From Hadesarchaea archaeon (GTDB taxonomy: Archaea; Hadarchaeota; Hadarchaeia; Hadarchaeales; Hadarchaeaceae), in the NCBI GenBank assembly GCA_003661465.1, contig QMWE01000005.1:1-19668 (forward strand): a stretch of 19,668 bases of DNA, in the 5' to 3' direction. The position numbers were made by a program, and so were the translations under genes. Numbering within the stretch: position 1 is the stretch's first letter; each line of letters starts with the position of its first letter. Of the stretch, positions 13,721 through 19,668 are shown one piece after another. Below the pieces are notes generated by a model. It did no database searches, was not told where the DNA came from, and saw only the letters and a list, made by a program, of their open reading frames with translations.

Positions 13721-13729
13721 GGAGGTGAT
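13721..13729 (+). promoter_or_regulatory. Near-perfect Shine-Dalgarno
   Basis: GGAGGTGAT is fully complementary to the archaeal 16S 3' end and is the best such site I found in this window. It is too far from topA (71 bases) to serve it directly. TTG 13735 lies five bases after it. GAGGT (13722-13726) could pair with ACCTC (13758-13762), which would mask it. Confidence 0.6.
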
Positions 13730-13734
13730 TTTCA

Positions 13735-13779
13735 TTGTTTAGCCGGGGATACCGCCGACCTCTTAAAATAAAAACCTAA
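13735..13779 (+). CDS. Possible 14-codon leader ORF
   Basis: TTG start five bases after GGAGGTGAT, stop TAA at 13777-13779, encoding a basic peptide of 14 residues (FSRGYRRPLKIKT after the initiator). It has a plausible TATA box at 13675-13683. The ORF ends 20 bases before the topA ATG. It could be a regulatory leader peptide, a tiny protein or a relic. Only spacing and ribosome site support it. Confidence 0.3.
   Translation: MFSRGYRRPLKIKT
13763..13773 (+). promoter_or_regulatory. TATA-like box for topA
   Basis: TTAAAATAAAA is ~32 bases before the topA ATG, predicting a start of transcription near 13793 and a very short leader. It lies inside the 14-codon ORF. Confidence 0.45.
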
Positions 13780-13799
13780 ATAAGCTACGAGGCTTGCTT

Positions 13800-15884
13800 A
13801 TGCCAAAAACTCTCATCATCTGCGAGAAACCAACCGCCACGGAGAAGATAGCTGCAGCTTTAGCTGAGGGAAAACCTCGGAGGAGGAAACTCATGGGTGT
13901 TTCATACTACGAGTTTGAGCGAGACGGTATGGAAATGATAGCAGTTTCGGCATTGGGACACCTCTTCACACTCAAAAACTTGAGACCAATGCGTGATTAT
14001 CCTTTCTACGACATAGACTGGATGCCCGTCTATGAGGCGGATAAGAAGGCTAAGCGAACACAGGTATTCATCGATGTGATAAGGGAACTGGCCAAAGATG
14101 CTACGGACTACATCAGTGCTTGTGACTATGATGTTGAGGGTTCACTCATCGCTTTCAACGTGCTCAAGTATCTCTGTGGGGAGGAAGCTGTGAAACGTGC
14201 TAGAAGAATGAAATTTTCTACGCTCACCACAGATGAGCTACGTCACTCATATGAGCACATGATGCCCCGTTTGGACTTTGAACTCATAGACGCGGGAATA
14301 ACTCGCCATGTTCTTGACTGGTATTGGGGCATGAACTTATCGAAAGCGATGAGCGCAGCGGTGGAGGCAGCAGAGCAACGTTTTGCCAAACTTTCAGCAG
14401 GCCGAGTACAGACTCCGACTCTGAAGATTTTGGTTGAACGTGAACTGGAGATAAAAGCTTTCAAGCCTGAGCCGTTCTGGGTTCTAAGTCTGATCTTGAA
14501 CATCGATGGGCATGAGGTAACAGCCGAACACGTGAGATCACGCTTTTTCGATAGGTCTGATGCCGAGCGTGCCTTGGCCGCGTGTAAGGAAAAGCTTGCC
14601 AGAGTTTCTGCAGTTAAAGTTCGGCGGTATCAGAGGTTGCCCCCTCCACCGTTTAACCTCGGAGACTTGCAGTCCGAGGCTTATCGCAGTTTTGGATATG
14701 CCCCGATGCGTACCCAGCAGATCGCGCAGGCGCTGTATCAGGCGGCGCTTATCAGTTATCCAAGGACGAGTAGCCAAAAATTACCCTCCACGATAAATTA
14801 TCGGAGGATAATTGAACAACTCAGATCTTCTGAACAGTATGGAAAGTTTGCGAGTGAGTTGCTCTCGAGGTTGGACCTGCGTCCCAATGAGGGTAAGAAG
14901 GTTGACCCAGCGCATCCGGCAATATTTCCAACTGGTGAAAAACCAAAAGCACTGAGTGGAGCCCAGCAGAAAATTTACGATCTGGTTGTCAGACGTTTTC
15001 TTTCGACTTTTGGAAAACCAGCATCATTGGAAAGTGTGAGAGTAGAGTTAGATGTGGGCGGAGAGCTTTTTCTCCTTCATGGCCGCCGGGTGCTAGAGGA
15101 GGGATGGCTTAGATACTATGGCAGATACGGCTCCATGGAGGAGATCGTCCTTCCACAGCTACAAGAGGGAAGAGAATTATCGATCAAAGAGGTAAAAATG
15201 GAGGAAAGGAAAACTCAGCCTCCTCCACGATATAACCCAGCCTCGATAGTGAAGGAAATGGAGTCAAAAAATCTTGGGACGAAGAGTACGCGTGCCGGGA
15301 TCGTTCAAAATCTCTACAAACGGGGATACATATTCGGTAATCAGATCACAGTTACAGAACTTGGCGTAGAGGTGGTCAACACACTTCTCAGATACTGTCC
15401 AGAGATCGTCAGCGAAGAATTAACTGCGGAATTTGAGCATGAGATGGAGGCAATACAGGAAGGAAAACGCAGCAGGGAAGAAGTTATCGCCAAGGCGCGA
15501 GCTGAGCTGGATAAGATACTCATGAAGTTCAAAGAGCATCAGATGGAGATAGGCAGAAGCTTGATGAAGTCCTACCGCATTACCCTCATGAAACAAAGAG
15601 TCTTGGGGAAATGCCCCAAATGTGGTGGCGACTTGAGGGTAACCATATCCCGCATTACCCACAAACGTTTTGCAGGCTGTTCGAATTATCCAAAATGCAC
15701 GAATTCTTTTCCCTTGCCACAAGATGGCACGATCATCCCGCTTGGGAGCATCTGTAAGGAGTGTGGAACCCCGATGATTCAAGTCAACCGTGCGGGGAGA
15801 AGACCATATAAGATGTGTTTAAATCCCAACTGCCGGACAAAATCTGATTGGAGGAGAGACGTCGTCGATACTCGAAAGAAATGA
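13800..15884 (+). CDS. topA: DNA topoisomerase I (type IA, archaeal)
   Basis: 694 residues; relaxes negative supercoils by single-strand passage. The TOPRIM domain has ICEKPTATEKIA (Glu9) and ACDYDVEGS (Asp109, Asp111), followed by LSAGRVQTPTL. The catalytic tyrosine is Tyr320 in ALISYPRTSS. The toroid region shows AHPAIFPTG, PPRYNPASIVKEMESKNLGTKSTRA and NLYKRGYI. The C-terminus carries two four-Cys zinc fingers, CPKCGGDL...CSNYPKC and CKECGTPM...CLNPNC. There is no helicase domain, so it is not reverse gyrase. ATG 13800 is chosen over TTG 13794 because GAGG sits seven bases before it and MPKTLIICEKP fits the family start. Confidence 0.96.
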   Translation: MPKTLIICEKPTATEKIAAALAEGKPRRRKLMGVSYYEFERDGMEMIAVSALGHLFTLKNLRPMRDYPFYDIDWMPVYEADKKAKRTQVFIDVIRELAKDATDYISACDYDVEGSLIAFNVLKYLCGEEAVKRARRMKFSTLTTDELRHSYEHMMPRLDFELIDAGITRHVLDWYWGMNLSKAMSAAVEAAEQRFAKLSAGRVQTPTLKILVERELEIKAFKPEPFWVLSLILNIDGHEVTAEHVRSRFFDRSDAERALAACKEKLARVSAVKVRRYQRLPPPPFNLGDLQSEAYRSFGYAPMRTQQIAQALYQAALISYPRTSSQKLPSTINYRRIIEQLRSSEQYGKFASELLSRLDLRPNEGKKVDPAHPAIFPTGEKPKALSGAQQKIYDLVVRRFLSTFGKPASLESVRVELDVGGELFLLHGRRVLEEGWLRYYGRYGSMEEIVLPQLQEGRELSIKEVKMEERKTQPPPRYNPASIVKEMESKNLGTKSTRAGIVQNLYKRGYIFGNQITVTELGVEVVNTLLRYCPEIVSEELTAEFEHEMEAIQEGKRSREEVIAKARAELDKILMKFKEHQMEIGRSLMKSYRITLMKQRVLGKCPKCGGDLRVTISRITHKRFAGCSNYPKCTNSFPLPQDGTIIPLGSICKECGTPMIQVNRAGRRPYKMCLNPNCRTKSDWRRDVVDTRKK

Positions 15885-15934
15885 GTCCCTGTTCAGATAG
15901 TTTGGTTTTTTATCAAAGGAAGTGGAGTAATACA

Positions 15935-17308
15935 ATGATGACAGGCTTAAACTTGTGTATAAATTCCCAAACTCCGTTAATTCGGTTTAAACTCCAGTAT
16001 ACTGAATTACTTGAGAAATATGGCGATCTTCCGGACCCGCTGCCATTGGACATGCTCATCGAAGGAGAGGACTACGAGATAAACCCCGGCGGTGTTCCGA
16101 AGATCGTTTATCCATCGATGGAGCGTATGATCAGAGAAAATATAGTGGATAATGCGTACTGGGTTTCCTTAAATCCGGTTGGTCCGGAGCGAGTCGTGGC
16201 TGGAAAGATCCGGGTACACAACATCTCGCTTGCGCCGCATGAGGTTCCAGCGTACACACACATGAAGGAGAGGATATGGGAGGAAATTCACGACATAGAA
16301 CGACATAAAATTAGTCCAAGCGATTTCGCCGCATACGCCAAGTACAATTGGCTTTGTGCCACGAAGATGTTTGAGCTCTCTCCAATAGATATCTTTTACA
16401 TCCACGATTTTCAGCAACTTCAAGTTGGAAACATGTTAGGATTATCGGCGCCGACGTTGTTCAGATGGCACATCCCGTTGGATCTGTCTAAGGTAGATCC
16501 ATATATGAAAAATTTCATCGTCAGATGTATGGAATCCTTCGACGCTGTCGTGGTGAGTTGTAGAAGGGATCTAGAGGGCCTAATCAGGGCGGGTTACCGT
16601 GGAAAAGCGTATCAGGTTTACCCCTCCATCAACGACGAATTGTGGATCGAGCCGAAGAGCTCTGATGTGGAAAGGTTCTGTTCAACTTTCAATATCGGTG
16701 CAGACGATAGGATAATACTCGTAGTCGGTAGAATGGACAGGATAAAAGGACAAGATGTGGCGATAAAAGCGATGCCTAAGCTCATAAGAGAGTTCCCCAA
16801 TCTGAAGCTAGTTTTGGTTGGGAACGGAAGCTTTTCTGGAAGCAAAGTGGGGGGCTTGTCTCACCCAAAATCCAGCCTCTGGAGGAACCAGTTACATGGG
16901 ATGGTGAGAGAACTCGGCCTTGAGAAACACGTCGTATTTACTGGATACCTGCCCGATGAACTTCTCAGGGCCGCATATAAACGGGCGGAGGTCTTGGTCC
17001 TCCCCTCTATAAAAGAGGGATTTGGTTTGGTGGTCGGAGAGGCTTGGGTGTACAAAAAACCCGTGGTGGTGAGCAGAGGGGCCGGGGCTTCAGAGATGGT
17101 CATAGAGGGCACAAATGGTTACACGTTTGGACCGGGCGACGTGAAAGAGCTCTCGAATAAACTGGGCATAGTGCTCAGGGATTCGGAGATGGCAGCCAGA
17201 ATCGGGGAGCGGGGAAGTGAAATAGGAAAAGTCCTTTCTCTGGAAGAGGGAGTTAAAAGGATTTCGAGAATTTTCAAAGAAATAATAAATGAGTTCAGTA
17301 GAAGATAA
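15935..17308 (+). CDS. GT4-family glycosyltransferase
   Basis: About 457 residues with a GT-B fold. The N-terminal loop NPGGVPKIVYPSMERMI takes the place of the glycine-rich acceptor/donor loop, and HDFQQLQVG and FRWHIPLDLS follow. The C-terminal half has the GT4 signature: ILVVGRMDRIKGQDVAIKA, LVLVGNG, VVFTGYLPDELLRAAY and the EX7E region KEGFGLVVGEAWVYKKPVVV, then EMVIEGTNGYTF. Donor and acceptor cannot be told from sequence. The frame extends back to 15848 inside topA, but ATG 15935 has GTGGAG seven bases upstream. Fifty bases separate it from topA. It converges on the MscS gene with a ten-base gap. Confidence 0.88.
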   Translation: MMTGLNLCINSQTPLIRFKLQYTELLEKYGDLPDPLPLDMLIEGEDYEINPGGVPKIVYPSMERMIRENIVDNAYWVSLNPVGPERVVAGKIRVHNISLAPHEVPAYTHMKERIWEEIHDIERHKISPSDFAAYAKYNWLCATKMFELSPIDIFYIHDFQQLQVGNMLGLSAPTLFRWHIPLDLSKVDPYMKNFIVRCMESFDAVVVSCRRDLEGLIRAGYRGKAYQVYPSINDELWIEPKSSDVERFCSTFNIGADDRIILVVGRMDRIKGQDVAIKAMPKLIREFPNLKLVLVGNGSFSGSKVGGLSHPKSSLWRNQLHGMVRELGLEKHVVFTGYLPDELLRAAYKRAEVLVLPSIKEGFGLVVGEAWVYKKPVVVSRGAGASEMVIEGTNGYTFGPGDVKELSNKLGIVLRDSEMAARIGERGSEIGKVLSLEEGVKRISRIFKEIINEFSRR

Positions 17309-17318
17309 CTGCTCGGAT

Positions 17319-18365
17319 TTACTTCCGCATGTATACGGTTCTTATCGGGAACGGAATCTCTATCCCCTCTTGTTTGTACCGCTTGTGCAGTTCTTTGATG
17401 AACTCATGGGTGATCAGATACTTATCCACGAATTCTTTGACCCTTAGGATAACAGTGAAGTTTATGCTGAAATCGTCGAATGTGTGATAGCGGATGAATG
17501 GGTCAAATTCTGGAACCCCTCCCGTCACCTTTTTCAACACTTGTCTTCCAACATCTATGGTTACTCTCTCGACTTTCTCGAGGTCGCTGTTGTAACTTAC
17601 CCCGACCTGAACCAAGCAGGCCATCTCTGGTTCTGGGAGGTAGTAATTTGTGACTATCGCACCCGCCAGTTTTGAGTTCGGGACAACTATTATGTTGTTT
17701 GGTAGCTCTCTAATTCTCGTGCTCCGCCATCCTATCTTTTCAACGTACCCTTTCTGTCCGGATTCCAGTTCGATGTAGTCCCCTTCTCTCACGGGCCTAT
17801 CTGTCATTATGTACATCCCTGCGAAAAGTTGGGACAGTGTTTCCTGAAGCGCAAAAGCTATGGCGATGCCACCGATACCCAGTCCAGCCACAAGCGCGGT
17901 CACGTTTATGCCAAGGGCATTGAGGATGAGTATGAAGGCCACGAAATATACGAGTATGTTAGTAAGTTTGGAGAAAAACGGAACAAGTGATTTCAGGTTG
18001 GGATGAGCGATACCATAATGTTTCAATATTTCGGTTACTATCCTCGCGGTGGCCACTGCTCCTATCAGGGTGACCAAGACAGAACTTATCAACGGAAGGT
18101 ACTGCAGGATCAGTGGCAGACTCTGAGCGAGTTGTGGAATTTTAGTTGCCTCCGACAATGCGAAGTTTATGCCGATGATGAGAAATATCACGACGATAGG
18201 TGTTTTGACCGCCTCTAGGATGATATCATCGACTTTCGTCTTAGTTTTTCGTGTTAGCTTGGCGACGTATACGGACAGGACGATTCTCAGCGCATATCCG
18301 GCGATTATGAATCCCACCAACACCAGAATGGGCCATAAAAACTGCCATAATTCCACGATGGTCAT
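17319..18365 (-). CDS. mscS: Small-conductance mechanosensitive channel, MscS family
   Basis: About 348 residues. Four or five hydrophobic segments occupy roughly the first 175 residues, including LWPILVLVGFIIAGYALRIV near the N-terminus. The pore helix region TALVAGLGIGGIAIAFALQE is the Gly/Ala-rich TM3 of MscS, followed by TLSQLFAGMYIMTDRPVREGDYIE and the beta domain (GYVEKIGWRSTRIRELPNNIIVVPNSKL). The C-terminal part is the cytoplasmic cage. These channels open on membrane tension and release solutes upon hypo-osmotic shock. ATG 18365 follows GGGGTGA; GTG 18371 is an alternative. The upstream gene on the same strand is treT, fitting an osmotic theme. Confidence 0.93.
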   Translation of the reverse strand: MTIVELWQFLWPILVLVGFIIAGYALRIVLSVYVAKLTRKTKTKVDDIILEAVKTPIVVIFLIIGINFALSEATKIPQLAQSLPLILQYLPLISSVLVTLIGAVATARIVTEILKHYGIAHPNLKSLVPFFSKLTNILVYFVAFILILNALGINVTALVAGLGIGGIAIAFALQETLSQLFAGMYIMTDRPVREGDYIELESGQKGYVEKIGWRSTRIRELPNNIIVVPNSKLAGAIVTNYYLPEPEMACLVQVGVSYNSDLEKVERVTIDVGRQVLKKVTGGVPEFDPFIRYHTFDDFSINFTVILRVKEFVDKYLITHEFIKELHKRYKQEGIEIPFPIRTVYMRK

Positions 18366-18383
18366 TTTCACCCCATATATGAG

Positions 18384-18396
18384 ACGGTAAAACCGT
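18384..18396 (-). promoter_or_regulatory. Palindrome in the treT-mscS gap
   Basis: ACGGT-AAA-ACCGT is a perfect five-base inverted repeat, about 20 bases before the mscS start and directly beside the TATA-like TTTAAA on its upstream side (18396-18401). It suggests a separate regulated promoter for mscS. The 93-base gap between the two genes contains no other gene. Confidence 0.45.
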
Positions 18397-18458
18397 TTAA
18401 AACACTTGTCAAAGTTGGCCTAGACGCCACAGATCAATTCAAACGGAGTGGCAGGGAT

Positions 18459-19661
18459 CTAAGAGAGCATTTCCACCCAGAGATCTATCCAATCCTCTAT
18501 ATGGCGGGTGATGAGAAAGTTCTCCTTTACGTGTCGTTTTCCCTTTTCTCCCATCTTTTCCCTTAGAGCTCTGCTGCTGAGAAGATCCATGATTCTCTTT
18601 GCTGCGCCATCGTAATCGTAAGGCTTTACGAGGTATCCTGTTTCGCCGTCTATCACCTGTGTTGGTATTCCACCTACTTTGGAGGCCACGACGGGAGTTC
18701 CCTTCCAAAGTGCTTCCGAAACGCTTAACCCAAAGCCTTCCCTTATTGATTTTTGTAACACCACATCAGAGGCTCTCTGGATGGCGTTCACCATGATATC
18801 ATGTGCACCCATTATCAGTCGCACATCTTTCTTGTTTCTCACTTTTGCATAAATTTGCTCGTAGTTCTCTTGTCCCTCGGGATCGTCCAACGCTATGTCT
18901 CCCACCAAAAGAAGTTGGCAGTCCATTTCCTCTCTCACTTTCTCGAAAACTTTCAAAACTCCCAGTTGATCTTTCCATTTGTCGAAGCGAGAGATTTGAG
19001 AGATGATGGGACGTTTGGTATCCACTCCCGCTTTCTTGAGATATTTGCTAATGGTACCTCTTGATATGGGCATATTTTTCATAGATAGCGGATCGATAGA
19101 CGGCTTTATCACCCGGTAATCTCCTGGAACCCCTTGGGCGGAAAATTCCTCCATTTGGTAAATTACGGTGTCGTAGCGTAAAATGAAATCCTTGAGATAA
19201 TTCCACAACATTCGATTTGGTTTGGAGAGATCTATGTGACATCTCCATATCCACGGTTGCCTCTTCCTGTAGAATTTTATCAACGGAAGTGGTTGCGGGT
19301 CGTGAATCACCACCAGATCGTGGTCTATATGGGTAAATTTAGAAAAAACGTTGTTCGTCTCCTCATAAATTTTTATTTTTTTCCGCGTTAAGGCGATACT
19401 ATCTCCCTGCAATGCGTTGTGAAATTTCTTTGTCACCCTGAAGAAATCTGGATTTCCGACAAGTGTCCGCCACCCCACATAAACTCCGATGCTATTAAAG
19501 AGGGGTATGATGCTCTGAAGCATTTCGGCTACTCCGCCGCCATAGGCTGTTGAATTAATGTGCAGGATATGCTTTTTGTAAAGTTTTCTACTTTTCTGAT
19601 ATATTTCCGAAATTTTGTCGTCCCCGATTATTCCTCTGTAGTCCGTTAGATTCCTCAACAT
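18459..19661 (-). CDS. treT: Trehalose glycosyltransferring synthase (TreT), start possibly beyond window
   Basis: 400 visible residues. TreT joins NDP-glucose and glucose to trehalose, reversibly. It resembles the Pyrococcus/Thermococcus enzyme throughout as I recall it: LTDYRGIIG near the N-terminus, HINSTAYGGGVAEML (donor loop), FHNALQGDSIAL, VIHDPQPLPLI, WRCHIDLSKPNR, KPSIDPLS, ISQISRFDKWKDQLGV, LLLVGDIALDDPEG and SIREGFGLSVSEALWKGTPVVA (GT4 EX7E). The Pyrococcus protein has ~15 more residues before the matching LEDY. The frame is still open to the window edge and the ribosome-site bases touch this ATG, so the real start may lie just outside. Trehalose is a compatible solute, in keeping with the neighbouring MscS gene. 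Confidence 0.93.
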   Translation of the reverse strand: MLRNLTDYRGIIGDDKISEIYQKSRKLYKKHILHINSTAYGGGVAEMLQSIIPLFNSIGVYVGWRTLVGNPDFFRVTKKFHNALQGDSIALTRKKIKIYEETNNVFSKFTHIDHDLVVIHDPQPLPLIKFYRKRQPWIWRCHIDLSKPNRMLWNYLKDFILRYDTVIYQMEEFSAQGVPGDYRVIKPSIDPLSMKNMPISRGTISKYLKKAGVDTKRPIISQISRFDKWKDQLGVLKVFEKVREEMDCQLLLVGDIALDDPEGQENYEQIYAKVRNKKDVRLIMGAHDIMVNAIQRASDVVLQKSIREGFGLSVSEALWKGTPVVASKVGGIPTQVIDGETGYLVKPYDYDGAAKRIMDLLSSRALREKMGEKGKRHVKENFLITRHIEDWIDLWVEMLS

Positions 19662-19668
19662 CCTGCTC

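Noticed and set aside
15848..15934. 29-codon extension of the GT4 glycosyltransferase into topA
   Set aside because: No family match; a ribosome site fits ATG 15935, and the topA zinc finger and tail use this DNA.

Overview
This window is about 19.7 kb of a gene-dense archaeal chromosome. Archaeal markers are a stand-alone NAC with a C-terminal UBA helix bundle, a Taw2-type wyosine aminocarboxypropyltransferase, an archaeosine-TGT-type PUA protein, an archaeal type IA topoisomerase, the trehalose synthase TreT, BRE/TATA-like promoters and tight ATGA gene overlaps. Taw2 and TreT point to a euryarchaeal-type lineage. A C-terminal Cys-X-Cys in the nucleoside phosphorylase and an oxygen-sensitive ribonucleotide reductase suggest a thermophilic anaerobe. 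I cannot name the genus. I saw no tRNA, rRNA or CRISPR array.

Layout. 1-311: 3' end of an IS605/IS200-type TnpB with a terminal hairpin. 410-2021 (+): cis-prenyltransferase, then an MTAP-family phosphorylase that starts at CTG. 2023-2274 (-): a small zinc-ribbon protein. 2448-5613 (+): an RCK-DHH-DHHA1 phosphoesterase, Taw2, a PUA protein and NAC. 8598-5616 (-): four genes, B3/B4-domain protein, DUF2905-type membrane protein, PabB and PabC. 8656-10603 (+): AAG-type DNA glycosylase, 5-formyl-THF cyclo-ligase family protein and RNase HII. 10647-13331 (+): NrdD and NrdG, the latter also CTG-started. 13332-13799: a 468-base gap with nested inverted repeats that look like an undescribed structured RNA, then a promoter/strong-SD/14-codon micro-ORF unit. 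13800-17308 (+): topoisomerase I and a GT4 glycosyltransferase. 19661-17319 (-): TreT and an MscS-type channel.

Themes. PabB, PabC and the cyclo-ligase family protein suggest p-aminobenzoate and folate-type C1 cofactor metabolism. Taw2, the PUA protein and NAC form a translation/tRNA-modification group. TreT plus MscS suggests osmotic stress handling. AAG, RNase HII, NrdDG and TopA serve DNA metabolism.

The observations most worth following are the candidate structured RNA between nrdG and topA, the 14-codon ORF behind the best Shine-Dalgarno in the window, two well-supported CTG start codons, an NrdD whose ATP-cone is replaced by a zinc ribbon, and an AAG glycosylase with an altered active-site motif.
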